Assembly (NCBI GenBank): GCA_029931535.1
Contig: JAQPZY010001432.1
Span: 2,622,001 to 2,686,000, forward strand
Origin: Margaritifera margaritifera
Lineage: Eukaryota > Mollusca > Bivalvia > Unionida > Margaritiferidae
Reading direction: 5' to 3'
DNA: 64,000 nucleotides
Below are positions 47,309 through 59,305 of the stretch, piece by piece. Position numbers and translations under genes: made by a program. The first letter of the stretch is position 1. Each line of letters opens with the position of its first letter. Below the pieces are notes generated by a model that saw only the letters and a list, made by a program, of their open reading frames with translations, was not told where the DNA came from and searched no databases.

Positions 47309-47499
47309 CTGGAAACACACAAAAGTAAAAAGGCTTAATCTGCATGATTGATAACAATTATTCATTATTTCATAGCTCAAAGTTTTAAGGATATAATAGA
47401 ACCTCACCAAGTTTCTAATGTGAAGTTTTTAAAGACATCCATTAAGATTCTGAATGTACTCAACTCTGAGAAATATCCAAGATTGAAATAAACTTAGAA

Positions 47500-48125
47500 A
47501 GAGTGACAGTCACACAGGACCCTGCATTGAAAAAAAACATTTAAATTAAATTTGTCGTAAAACATGTATCCCCCACTGTACACCAAAAAAATGACCAACA
47601 AGTTAAACAATTTTGAAAGATCTAACAAATTGCTATAATGGCATGAAAATCTAATTAGGTTACATAAATATGCATATACACATGCCCTCCAAACTTCATT
47701 TGTCTGACTCAAGTGGTGTTTGCTTAATAGTGCTAACAAAGTTTTCATCAAACAATGTCTATGTTCAAAAAGCTCAAAAATGAATAATAAAATGTAAAAT
47801 TTGCTATATAGGCCTGAAAATCTAATCAGATTAACCATACATGAATACAAATATGCCTACCAAATTTAATTTGTCTACCTCTAGTGATTTTTGCTTTATC
47901 GTGCTAACAAGGTTTTTATTTTTATTTTAAAAAGTCCAAAAAGTCCCAACATTTGTAGAAAATTGAACAATTTCTGTAATGATGTGAAAATCTAATCAGG
48001 TCATCTACATATGGGTAAAAGTATGTTATCAAAATTAATTTCTCTACGTTGAGTGGTTTCTTTACAATCTTACTATTTAGCTTCTCAGGACAGATGAACA
48101 GATATATGACGAACATGACCATATC
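47500..48125. repeat. family-3 tandem array
   Basis: About three to four units of roughly 165 bp: TCTAATCAGGTTACATAAAT, ATGCATATACACATGCCCTC, CAAACTTCATTTGTCTGACT, GTGCTAACAAAGTTTTCATC. It ends with GACAGATGAACAGATATATG ACGAACATGACC. Similar to 30600-30965. Confidence 0.8.
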
Positions 48126-49345
48126 AAGATGCCCTGTTGCAAGTAGTGGGAGCAGAAAAAGTCAGCACTCGGACCAAAGGGAACAAGATTAAATCCATGA
48201 AAGGCACATCTTGAGTCTATGAGACAATGTTCATACCAAAATGCATCAGAATGGTTCTTAAGCTATGCCATTTTACAAGAAATATCCCATGTGAAGATAT
48301 GAAATATAGTGTCAAGGACCATAACTCTATCCAAAATGGAGTTGATGAGAAAAAAGCCATCAAAAGGTACATCTGGCTCTACGAGACAATGTATTCATCA
48401 AACTGCATCAAAATATCTGAATCTTTGAATGGTTCCTGAGATATGCTGGCTACAAGGATCTACTGTAGTGGAGTTTAAATTGATCAAAAAAGGACAATAA
48501 CTTTGAAAGGCACATCTACATGTAATAGGCAATTCACCTACTTAATGGTACCCAATAATGTGTAAGAATTGCTGAGTTAGGGTTGTTACAAGAAGTGTGA
48601 ATGGATGGACCAGAGGAATGCAGACCTGCCAACCCTAACAAGATCTTCTCAGTAGGGCAGTCAATATTTTCCACAAGTTAGATCAATTTTCAGTAAGATG
48701 TAATGAAATATCCTTTATTGCTATTGTCAACTTGGAAAACATGCATCTGCAAAGTTCAGAAGTGTGACATGATGCAGTGAAGCAAAGCTTGCTTATGTAA
48801 GTATTTTGCATGAGAAACATGGGCAGGTTAAAACATCTGAGGTACTCCTGTAAAATTTGTCTGGTTCACTGACCAAGTCCACTGACTCTAATATGAAAAC
48901 TTGAATTCTGACCAAACCCAGACAAGCCAATATCTAATTTTGATTGCAACAATCATATTCTTGTATTGTTTGCTTTATTCCATGAAATCCATAAATTAAG
49001 GGTCATTTCATTCAGATTTATGGTCAAATCATAAGGGTTAGCAGGTCTGGAGATGGATGGACAGAAACTATTACTACAGGGCTCCTGTATCTCAATGCAG
49101 GACCCTAATAATCCAGGTCACAAAGTACCACACAGAGCAGTATTGCATGAACTGATAAGCTTCTGCCATGTTTAAAAGAAACCATCTGTTTTACATGATC
49201 ACAAAAAATTTGACTCCATATCTGATTCTGAAGATGCTTAGCAAACTTGTTCTAAAAGACTACATATCCTCAGAGATCACATTTCTGGGGCTCCCATGGG
49301 TGTTATCTAAGAGAGTTTCCACTGTATATCTATTCCATTACTGAC
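48126..49345. repeat. degenerate repeats, unknown family
   Basis: 48190-48560 has about three units sharing AAAGGCACATCTTGAGTCTA, TGAGACAATGTTCATAC and TGGTTCTTAAGCTATGCC, about 130-150 bp apart. The rest (48560-49345) shows nothing recognised. Confidence 0.55.
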
Positions 49346-49533
49346 CCTGACATTTTCTTTCATGGTTTCTGGGGACTCCAGGTCCTTGGCAGTGGGAAGG
49401 AGGGAAGGCAATATCAGGTTATCCTTGTCATATTGTAGCGCCACCTCAAACTTGTTCAGCAGGCTCAGGATGAAGCTGCCAATCTTGTCTGAAGCTTTGT
49501 ACAGGGACTGCAAATCCTTCACCTTCATTACAC
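49346..49533 (-). CDS. LRRK: LRRK exon c (COR domain)
   Basis: 188 nt, phase 1 in and phase 0 out. It encodes VMKVKDLQSLYKASDKIGSF, then LLNKFEVALQYDKDNLILPS and LLPTAKDLESPE. 'KFEVAL...D...LI.PSLLP' is the typical end of the COR-A subdomain of LRRK1/2. The acceptor is ACTAG and the donor GTCAGT. I see no frame disruption. Confidence 0.9.
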
Positions 49534-49667
49534 CTAGTAAGACAATGGAAATGTGTGACATACTTTAACCCTATCTATGGATTCACAAGACAATGCCTCA
49601 GCAGACTCTGGTGTGAGAGAAGTTTGAGAGAAGTGTTATAAAATCTAAGCTAATCATTTTTTTTTAT

Positions 49668-50075
49668 TCAAAAAAAAAAAAAAAGGAACTCTTCGGGACT
49701 GATGCTCTAGTAGCCAGAAAAAATTTCCAGGAATGCAAGTAATGTTTCTTCTTTTTAACTGCTACATACTGAAACAATCTGTGATATTCTTGACAAACTC
49801 CACCATACCAAATCTGGTAACAAAGCTTTTTTCTTATGTTTGGGTTAACATGTTCACAAGATACTATAAGTACAGTAAAAATTTCTTTGTTATGGCTTTT
49901 GACCTTAAGCTTGATATCATGCATGGAAGATCAATGAACCTGTTTCAGACAATGTCAAGATATAACCACATGCTATGGTTGCTAAAATCTATAATATATC
50001 TTTCAGAAAAAAGTTACTGAAGTGGTATAATTCAAGGTATTCTTCAGATATATCCACAAACTGGGTTAAATGATA
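49668..50075 (+). repeat. family-2 head fragment
   Basis: After an A16 run, GGAACTCTTCGGGACTGATG, then CCAGGAATGCAAGTAATGTT and ACATGTTCACAAGATACT. It matches the head and pre-core of the copy at 61655. It lacks a tandem core and runs into a second head at 50076. Confidence 0.7.
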
Positions 50076-52345
50076 ACAAGAGTCCCTTGATGTTACTGAC
50101 TCTCTACTGGCCGAAAAGAATTTTCAGGAATCGAAGATAAGACAGTTTCTTCTTTTTAACCACTGACTGTTGAAATCATCTCTGATATTTCTGAATGATA
50201 ACAAGATTTTCATATTGGTCACTGTGGTGGCTATATTGGATGTAAGATCAGCTTCATTTTCATTTAAGACCAACTAGACATCATTAGAAGTCTTTTGGAT
50301 GACAACCCAATGTCAATATGACCAACCATTCAGAAGGAGTAGTGATAACAAGAGTTTCAAGATGGCCATTGTGGAAGTCATATTGGGGTTTAATATAGAT
50401 ATCATAAAAAGTCTTCTGGTGAAAACCCTATATTGATATGGCCATCAATCTCAGTGGAGTAGCAATAACAAGATTTTAAAGATGACAACCATGATGGCCA
50501 TATCAGAGGTCAGAGCTGCATCATTCATTAAGGACCAAACGGACATCATAAGAAGACTTCTAGTGAAAACCCATCTAAATTCGACTTTCTGTTCAGGAGT
50601 AGCAATATCAAAATTTTCAAGATGGTTGCCATAGTGGCCATAATGGAGCTCAGATTAGCCCAATTTTCATGTAGGACTAACTAGAAACCCCATGTCGATA
50701 TGACATACCTGCCATGTTCCCAGTAAGTGTTGTGGGGTTTTTGAGACTGAAAAAGTGTTTTGAGGTCCCAAGAGGGGTCAGTGCACATGACCCCAAAAAA
50801 GCAACGTCTAATTGAGAATAAACTATCTTTTCATATAAAAGAAGGTGCTACCTGTTAGGATATGGAGGCTTTGATAAAGATGGCTTAAACATTCTCATTC
50901 AAGGGAATGATGTGTAATAACTTTTGTTCTTCAACATGCATCCCTTTGATTTATCTATAACTTCGAACGAATTGGGTTGTTCCACTTTGTGAATTTTACC
51001 TATGCAAATTAGTCTAATGGGCTGCCCCACAGCAGTCTTCAAAGGACTTATCACATCACCCTAGCTCATGTCTGCCAATTATGTGACAGTTGTATATGGC
51101 CCAATGGCCATACATGACTTAAATCCAACACATGTGAAATGGTGGTTGTTTATACCTGACCACCTTACTTTTTAATTGCCTCTATGACAATTAGCTGCAT
51201 AAACTGCCCCAAGGATAGTTTTTCCTGAGCTTTAAGCAGGACTGTTTACCGTTTATACATTTTACATGCTATGGGCAAAAACTGAGCTGTTAGTTTTTTT
51301 TCCAACTAGCTTTTTTTTGCTCCCAAAGATTACTGAAAATCGTGTTTTTTGAAACATGACTGTGTCAGGGGGTTTGGGGAGTACAAAAATTGTGTTTTTA
51401 GCATGACATGTCATGTTATGACAGGTATGATATGACTTTCCATTCAGGAGAAACAGTGATACCAATATGTTCAATATGGGTATACGATTGGCACCATTTT
51501 CATTCTGCACCAACTAGATATCACAAAAAGTCTTCTGGTGAAAACCCTATGTTGATATGACCATCAATTTTGGTGGAGTAGCAATAACAAGATTTTAAAG
51601 ATGATTATATGGTGGCCATATTGGATCTCAGATCAGCACCATGTTCATTTAAGATTGGCACCATTTTCATTTAGGACAAACTAGACACCATAAGAAATCT
51701 TTTGGTGAAAATCCCATGTTGATATGACATCCATTCAGAAGGAGCAGTGATAAAAAGATTTTCAAGATCGCCACCATAGTGGTCATATTAAATGTCGGAT
51801 CAGAATAATTTTCAATGAAGACCAACCTGACACCATAAGGAGTCTTTTCAAGATGGCTGCCATGATGGCCACACTAGGAGGTCAGATCAGCACCAATTTC
51901 ATGTAGGACCAACAAGACATCTTGCGAAGTCGTCTGGTGCAAACCCATGTCGATATGACTTTCAGTAAGAGTAGAGATAACAAGATTTTCAAGATGGCTG
52001 CCATGGTGGCCATTTCGGATGTCAGATCAGCACCATTTTCATTTAGGACCAAGTAAACATCATAAGAAGTCTTTTTGGGGAAAACCCAATGTCAACATGA
52101 TCATCAATCTATAAGAAGTAGCAATATCTTGATTTTCAAAATGGCAACCATGACAGACGTACTGGAGGTCAGATTGGCACCATTTTAATTTAGAATCACC
52201 TATATATCATAAGAAAACTTCTGGTGATATCCCCATTATCGATACAACTTTCTATTTAGGAGGAAGAGTGGTAAGATTTTCAATATAGCTGCCATTGTCG
52301 CCATAATGGATGTCAGATCAGCACCATTTTCATTTAGGACAATAG
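50076..52345 (+). mobile_element. family-2 modular element with nested insertion
   Basis: The head ACAAGAGTCCCTTGATGTTA (50077), then about ten units of the ~146-bp repeat. It is interrupted at 50705-51428 by an ATACCTG-TIR element. No hairpin tail is seen; the array fades at about 52345. Confidence 0.8.
50705..51428 (+). mobile_element. ATACCTG-TIR DNA element with 8-bp target duplication
   Basis: A 724-bp element starting ATACCTGCCATG and ending GACAGGTAT, flanked on both sides by GATATGAC. The uninterrupted array unit reads TCGATATGACTTTCCATTCA, so the empty site is visible in neighbouring units and the duplication is real. The 8-bp length fits hAT- or P-like transposition. There is no transposase, so it is non-autonomous. 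Confidence 0.88.
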
Positions 52346-52940
52346 CTGGTAACATCAATTCCCACACATTAATAAAGAACATATGATGGGTACAAGAATT
52401 CTGCATTCCAAATTCTGTCTTGAACTTTTTATGTCAATTTTAAGTTCTAACAGCTAAAACAGCTAACATGGCTACTATGATAGCTATCATTTGATTGGAT
52501 GACCTAATGTCATGTGATATGTGATATATCTACACATCATCTGGTCATGAAGTTATTGACATGTACATGATGTTAGTGTCATATTTGTGGCATAATGCCA
52601 AAATCGTGCTTTTACTTTGCAAAATTAAACTGCAAAGTTTTCAAATCAATGATGTAATAAAACTATTACAGACCTTTGTAAATATATTAAGTTTTACAAA
52701 CCAGTAAATCATATAGACTTCCAATGCACATCAGTCATCAGTCAGGGGATTTACTGGTTCTTAAAACTTCATAATCACCTCAACAAAGGTTAACAATTGT
52801 ATAATAATACTCCAAACTCTGAACAGTTCATATTGATGCATGTGGTGGCCTTTGGAATGGAGGAAACCTGAGCTGAACCACAGAAGTACAAAGCAAGCTG
52901 TGCTACCCAAGTGGCTCAAACTTATATAGATGTTACTCAC
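52346..52940. other. LRRK intron stretch
   Basis: Nothing recognised; only a chance open frame at 53015-52761. Confidence 0.45.
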
Positions 52941-53063
52941 CAAACTTGGCAAATTTGTTGACATCATTGATGGAGACGACCTGAGCCAGCCGATCACAGA
53001 GCCACTGTGGATCAATGAAATATTGATCTTGAAGAGCTAAGTCATCAAAATGGCATAGAATAC
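52941..53063 (-). CDS. LRRK: LRRK exon b (COR domain)
   Basis: Encodes the COR segment with CHFDDLALQDQYFIDPQWLC and then LAQVVSINDVNKFAKFG. The core YFIDPQWLCD is strongly conserved in LRRK COR domains, which dimerise and relay between the ROC GTPase and the kinase. The acceptor is CTTTGCAG and the donor GTGAGT. It enters in phase 1 and leaves in phase 1 (123 nt). The downstream intron contains a large tandem-repeat composite. Confidence 0.9.
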
Positions 53064-54540
53064 CTGCAAAGATACAAACAGCCATCGCAAAATGTGGATC
53101 AGGCTTCATTTTCATGAATGATGGATAATCATGACAATATTTAATGATTTAATAGTATGATTTAATGTTGAATAATTTAATATCATTCAGCTCCAACTTT
53201 TGAAAATCCATTGATTTCTCTGATGTACGAGAACAGGATATACAACCAAGTTTTGGAGTAAAATATGTTACTTCAATAATATTTACCCAATCATAATATG
53301 TTAGGAGAACATCCACTACCTTACAAACCAGTCATCACAAGCTAAAAATGTTGTTAACAATGTCTTTTGGCTTGTACGAGCTATAAAAGTGCTAAAATCT
53401 TTGCTCACCAAGACGGAAGTCAAACGAGAGTTATGTCCCTTTGGATAGAGGGGCTCACACCTTTTCCCATCATTTGTCAGTTACTACTGATGCAGAAGTG
53501 CATGTTCTTCCAGTGATGTAACTGCAGGGAGACTTGTGAGTGAGTACCCATATTAAGTTTAGGCAAGTATTACCAAAGAAACATATTTTACTCCAACACT
53601 TGTTTTTTTTGTTTTTTCTCAAATACTTTACCCAATCATAACATGTTAGGAAAATAGGTAACAGATGAAGGGAGTAACATCTCCTTACCCATGAGACGGC
53701 ACTGGCTCTGGTCTCCTTATGTATGCTAAGCAGCTTAGAGTCTTGTGTCAAATATGGGCTAGAGTTTTTACACAGGGCAATGAATGGATGCATTCTTGAA
53801 GAAAAAAAATGTACTCCAGAAAATCTAGTGGAAATAGAGTAACTCTCATCATTACAAAGCTCCTGTGTGTTCAGAATTTAGCTCTCTGGGATGAAATGTC
53901 TCCGACATAAAAACTGGAAAATATCATATCAGACCTCCATCCCTCTGCTTCAATGATCTGGTCTTGGGTTAATTACTTGCAGAATGAATGAATAACCCAC
54001 CAGAACTAGGATGAAAGAGTCAGAATGGAAATAATGCCCCTTCCTTCTTCAAGCAGTAAGAACAAGTGAGATCTACCTCTTCTGATCAGCTCAGGTACCC
54101 TTCAATGTCCAAACAGGGTTTTGATGATGCCCTTGGGAATAAGGGTCAAAGGACAAAGAAGTTTCAAGACAAAAGATTCTTTTCCCATGTGCAGGAGACT
54201 GTTCTTAGCAATGAAACCATGGGCCATCATGAGGAAAACTAAACCACATGTTTGAACTACAGATAATTCTGGTTGACTGAAAAGGCATACATTTCATTAA
54301 TTCTGCCTGCTGAAGTTAGAGTGACTAGGACCCAGGTCTTAAATGAAAGTTAAATCAGCATGATTGTAAACAATGTTTTGAAGGGTGCCACATGAGAATT
54401 TATGATTAGTTCTAATATTTAACAAAGGGCCAAGGCCTTCAACCAAGAAAGTCAAAAGGTGGATAGAAGGTCAAAAAGGACTTTGTTCTGGTATTATGTC
54501 CTCCCTTCCATGGAACATTAATTATTGATTACAACCAACA

Positions 54541-54760
54541 CTAACATCTTCTCCTCAAAAAAGCACCGAAGAAAGTGAGCTATATGTGGTCCCAAGGCTT
54601 TTAAAAGAGAGGGAGAAGTGTTTCTCAGCTCGCACCACATTTAGAACAATTCTCCATTTCCTCTCATAGGCTTTCATAGTGGTGGACCTTCTTTCCCAAG
54701 CAATTCTGTCCACCACTTGTTTGTAGAAATGTTTCTTTCTGAGGGCTTGTTTGAGCTAGA
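54541..54760 (-). pseudogene. DIRS tyrosine recombinase N-terminal remnant (copy C)
   Basis: The minus strand reads RIAWERRSTTMKAYERKWRI and continues to LSSVLF. KAYERKWRI matches AYAGKWRVF of copy B. Stops follow and no catalytic domain was recovered. Confidence 0.75.
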
Positions 54761-55666
54761 TATGCTGGTACAGCATATCCGGGTTGGGATGGAAAACTGC
54801 ATGCATGGCTGCTTCAGCAGGTGAGAAGAAGGCAAGATTTTCATGGGAATCTCCACTGCTAAAATCAGAAAGTCACTGATCCATAAATTTACCCACCTGA
54901 GGGAAGCAATCAGGATAAATCTGCACATGGACTCCCTCACTTTCTGAATGATCTTTGAAATCAGAAGGGTTGGTGGAAAGTTGTATGCACTGACACCATT
55001 CCAGTTCAGTAAAAGTGTGTTGACTGCCCAGGTTTTCAACTCTGAGACTGGCAAGACAAAGGTTGGGAGAATGGTGTTCCACCCTGTCACAAGAGGTCTA
55101 CCCCAGTGGGTACAGACTCAACTGAAGACCAAGGGGTGAATGGACCATTGTGCATAAACTGGTTGATCCATCTGGACAATGAGGTACTAGGATTTTGAGG
55201 CTGCTTGGGATGTGGCAGACTTGAATATGGATTTCCTGACAATAACATCACTACAGAAAACCTGAAACATGAAGGCAGAGACTTGGGGATTTGGTTCCCC
55301 CTTGCCTTCTGAGATAACTGTTGACAGTCAAATTGTCAGAACGCATCAGGATGCCCTTTCCAGATAACATCACCTTCAATGATTGAAAGGCATTTGTTAT
55401 GGATTTCATCTCCAGATGTGCATGGAGTACTTCTGAAAGGACCATACCCAACTCACTTCTTGCAAAAATAGGAAGAGATGGGCACCCCAGCCAGTTGTGC
55501 TGGTGTATGTGCAGATCATGATTTCCAGTGGTTGATCTGGCAGTGAGATGCCCATCATAATATTAAGTCCATCCATGCTGGAAAATGGTAATCCACAGAT
55601 ATTCACTTTAAGCATCATCAAAAGTCCCAGATAGGTACCAGGTGTCCAGGAAAAGAAAATCACCAT
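54761..55666 (-). pseudogene. DIRS RNase H (copy C), broken
   Basis: Frames 55666-55406, 55451-55251 and 55090-54674 give MICTYTSTTGWGAHLF (the first catalytic Asp of TDAS is Tyr), AHLEMKSITNAFQSL, ILMRSDNLTVNSYLRRQGGT and NTILPTFVLPVSELKTWAVN. The three segments lie in different frames. Confidence 0.8.
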
Positions 55667-56200
55667 AACTGGTACTAGGTTACAACAGAGCCAAGACTAG
55701 TGATGGAGCTGTCTGATGCTGGTCTGCAATGCCATCATAGGTCCAGTACTAGATATTGTGGGAGATCTGATCACCAAATCCGGTGCCGCTTATGCTGTGT
55801 ATCCATGACAGGACCGGGGCTGGAAGTGGCATGATTGGGAGCCAGACACTGTCTGCATCTTAAGTCTGGGACTAGGTATGCTTGAAAGACAAATCACTGT
55901 ACTCAGTTCCAGTGACATTAGGAGTAGGTCAAGATAGTGCCAGAGCTGGATTGGATGATGCTGGGCTGGCTGATATCTGGTGATGAGGACCAGTACCAGA
56001 TGTTGAAGGACAGATCACCACAGCCAGTGCATGGATCTACATGTGAAGATGGGTTGTTCATGACTGATCCATGTGGGCCACCATACCGTGTCAGTACTGG
56101 CCAGGTAGTCTGCTCAGTGCTGGAATGGCTGGGAAAGAGTGGTGGAAAACAGGACAATGATGACGATGGGTCATAAGGGGAGCCTGCTGTGGCAAAAAAT
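55667..56200 (-). pseudogene. DIRS gag-like repeats (copy C)
   Basis: The minus strand has repeated GCGDLSFNIWYW-, TEYSDLSFKHT- and TGFGDQISHNI-like segments, about 130 bp apart, the counterpart of the DLSDRSV repeats in copy B gag. The frame is interrupted by stops. RNase H follows directly, so RT has been lost. Confidence 0.6.
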
Positions 56201-57091
56201 GCTGGACATACTTTAGGATCAGGGACTTCTCAGTCTCAAGTGACTGTAATATTATCAAACTGATGACTGAAGAAGCATCAGTGGCACAACAGATAGTCTC
56301 TTTAAAGAGTGATTTCTGGCTCTCTCACTAGCCCAGGACAACTGTTTGGCAGAAACCATCATCCATCTATCTATCCTCTGTCCACTAAGCAAAGTTTTCA
56401 CATGCATAGTCTTAAGGACACCCCATTCAAGTCATGCATGTGGGGTGAATATCTTCAGCCAGCTCAAATCTTTAACAGAATTTATTCATCCCATTGTTAT
56501 CTGTAATTAAAGAGAACAAAACAATCACATATACAAGCAAAATCAGTCAAGCATCACATTAGGCTTACAGTAAAGTCGATGCAAGGAAACTACAGAAATG
56601 AGCTCATTACTGAGAATGAATCATCATTTACTGGGAATGCAAATGTATTGTACATACTATGAACCATTGGAGTAGATAATTAATAACATGATAGTGATGC
56701 TGGATGACTTAAGTGTAAAATATTCTTCTACAATGAGGACAAAGTAAAATTCAGTAACAAAATAGAAATTTTTTCCCTGTGATTAAAAAACACCAAAGCA
56801 TCGATCAAACTGGCGCAATCAGTATACTATGGAAGGTATTTGCAAAGCCTGACCAGGCATGAGTTAAAGTAGTAGCTGACAAATTATGGGATTTGGCACC
56901 AACCCCTCTATCCAAAGGAAGACCACTCGTTAAGCTTCTGTCTCGTCAAGCAGATGTCTTACCACTTTTCTCACAAAAGCAAGCACAACATGAAATTCAT
57001 GTCTTTTTTAGTTTGGGAGGGCTGAATTTATGAGGTTGTGGATGTTCTCATGAATTATGATCAGGTAAAGTATTTGAATAAGAAATGATAA

Positions 57092-57835
57092 ACGTACCTG
57101 AATTCAGGTGAATCATTACAAATGTAACCATTTCAAGAAGTTTTTATTTAGTCCAAGTATATAAAAAGACTGGTATTGTATATAATGTGCCAATTAAAAG
57201 CAAAGTTCTAACAATGTAAATATAAAGAACTGCACAGAAACATTTGAAAAAGATTGGTAAACAGCAAATAGATGAGTTCATAAAACCAGTCAATGGCGTG
57301 CATCTCTATTTCTGATTGAAGCCTATGGAAGTTTCATCTGTCAATATGAATATGATTAAGGGGGTAACAGTCTTGTATTTGAAGATTTTTGGATATTAAT
57401 TGTGATTTTACTATCACAAATCAAGTTTTACTGGCCACTCATTTGAAGGGCTGGTAAAACAAATATTTTTGACAGTAAAACCAAGATTATTCCTCATTCT
57501 TTGAAAATATTCATTACCAGTAATTAGCATTCATATAATTCTCTGCATTGCAACATCACACTGACTATCAAGACATCATGATAGCAACAAAATTAATTAC
57601 AGTTAATTGGATTTTGCTGCCATAAATTTAGACCTTTTGACCAATGAGAAAGGGCATTAGATTCAAAGATGTATTCAGATCACATTATCTATTGCCTCCT
57701 TTCTCAATAACTTGTGTGATTGTCTTTCAAAAACATTTTTAATCACAACAGACAAAAATTTAATTTATCTGAATTACACTTCAGCATATAAAAAAATATG
57801 AAAAGCTCTCATTTACTAATGAAGTCTACAGACTA
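57092..57835. other. unassigned intronic stretch
   Basis: Nothing recognised. Confidence 0.4.
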
Positions 57836-58052
57836 CCATATATACTTCAATATAGGTTGGGTCCAACTGCAAACAACATAGTCTCTGATCTGCTGTAGTA
57901 TAATGTGCCAGCATATCAGGACCTATGTTGTTTGTTATACTCATTATTCCTAACAAACTGCATAGACAAAGATCTCTTGGTTCATTATGCGATGATAGAT
58001 CTGGGTCTATGCAGTTTGCAGTTGGATCCAACTTGTATGAAAGTATATACAG
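57836..58052 (+). mobile_element. double-hairpin MITE, diverged copy
   Basis: TA-flanked at both ends. CCATATATACTTCAATATAG at the left; ATGAAAGTATATACAG at the right. Both internal hairpins are recognisable but with several unpaired changes (older copy). Confidence 0.88.
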
Positions 58053-58409
58053 TATTTTAAGGTGTGAACTACTGTATGACCAGATATTGCAGTGTCACTG
58101 ATTAAATGTAAACTGTTCCCATTTAAATTCTTGAATAAACATGATTGCAGGATATACGAATTTAACATTACATCACTTTACTAAATTACTCTAATTTTAC
58201 ATGTTGCATTCAAGCAACAGTTGCGTAAATATGAATCAACTTGCAGATATCATCGCGAGACTGTATATGGCATTTAAATTAACCGATGCATGAGAAAAAT
58301 CTATTTTGGTTCACTTTTGATTCAAAATTGTGTCCAGAAAACTAGCCAATACATATATATTATTATCAGAGTAATGTGATCTTGACTCCTAAATCACGTG
58401 GAATTGTCA

Positions 58410-58474
58410 ACATCAGAAAATCCAGATCATGACAAGACACGAAGCGTCAAGCAATGACCTGGATTTTCTGATGT
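58410..58474. repeat. near-perfect 21-bp stem hairpin
   Basis: ACATCAGAAAATCCAGATCA T (58410-58430) pairs with 58454-58474, with one mismatch that is a G:U pair in RNA. The loop is 23 nt with an additional GAC/GTC pairing. Size and shape resemble a small foldback or a miRNA-type precursor; no homology recognised. Confidence 0.7.
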
Positions 58475-58693
58475 CTAGAAGAAGATAAGATCTAGCAATC
58501 AAGATTGAATTACTATCTTAATTATATTTTTTTTATATATTTATCAATTTTCAGATAATTTAATAAAATCACAATACGTAACTGAAAACAAAAGAAATTG
58601 CTTAATATTTCAACCTTTTTAATATGAACTTCATCTTAAAACATAAACGGAATTACATTTAGATTAGCTGATATGCACATGAATATCACAGTT

Positions 58694-59305
58694 TTACGAA
58701 CGAAGCACCTGAAACAACAGTGACTCATTTTTACTATGATCACTGTCAATAACATTAATTCTTCTACACATGGTGGCAGCACACCCATATAGGTAATTTA
58801 CAGTTATTGTGCTGTTGTCAAATTTTGCATCACATAAGATATCACCATCTGAATGACTATGCAAGTTTCTATCCAAGGTCAGGCTTATAGCAGTTGAACA
58901 GTTTCTGGTTGAACACTGTGAGAGGCTCCAGTGGAGCCTTGGCATGGAAATGACAGAATTATTTTGACAGTTATTTACAGTGGGATAGGACAAGTTGTTG
59001 TAACTTGATGATACAAATTTGTTAGAAAGAATGTTACTCATTTCCTTTTGCATGACAAAGGAAGCTACCACATAGTTGCTCAGTTGTAACCAGGAAACTT
59101 CAAGAAAGAAGTAGTTGCAGCCTTGTTTGAGAGTATGGTGATACAAAATCAGAAAATGACAGTATTGTTTTCCTACTTCTAGGAAAAAACAGTAAAATTC
59201 TGGCTCTTTCTTGAGTAAACAATTGATAGGCATATAATAAAAAGGTTTATCAAATACATCCATATAAAGAAAAACTTTGATTATGCACATTTCAAACATC
59301 TGCAC
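58694..59305 (-). CDS. hypothetical protein, 203 codons, nested in LRRK intron
   Basis: I do not recognise this frame. It is the longest non-repeat, non-transposon open frame in the introns. The C-terminal half is rich in Cys, Ser and Asn (QCSTRNCSTAISLTLDRNLH; GDILCDAKFDNSTITVNYLY; GCAATMCRRINVIDSD) with several N-x-S/T sites, which looks like an extracellular domain rather than random AT-rich translation. The N-terminal half (FFLEVGKQYCHFLILYHHTL) is less convincing. No signal peptide at the first Met. It could be one exon of a nested gene on the same strand as LRRK, or a chance frame. Confidence 0.3.
   Translation of the reverse strand: MQMFEMCIIKVFLYMDVFDKPFYYMPINCLLKKEPEFYCFFLEVGKQYCHFLILYHHTLKQGCNYFFLEVSWLQLSNYVVASFVMQKEMSNILSNKFVSSSYNNLSYPTVNNCQNNSVISMPRLHWSLSQCSTRNCSTAISLTLDRNLHSHSDGDILCDAKFDNSTITVNYLYGCAATMCRRINVIDSDHSKNESLLFQVLRS

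Larger units (their letters stand above)
53247..57091 (-). mobile_element. DIRS-like retrotransposon, degenerate and internally deleted (copy C)
   Basis: Long ITRs: 53270-53480 and 56870-57091 are inverted matches (both contain a CCTTTGGATAGAGGGG block in opposite orientation, GAGAACATCCAC and GTCAAACGAG/CTCGTTAAGC). The left end (53248-53287) has an imperfect complement at 53565-53602, followed by TTTTTTCTCAAATACTTTAC matching the right end, so an ICR is present at about 53565-53650. Coding (minus) runs gag-like, RNase H and recombinase start. RT is missing. It lies in a LRRK intron, sense to the gene. Confidence 0.85.
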
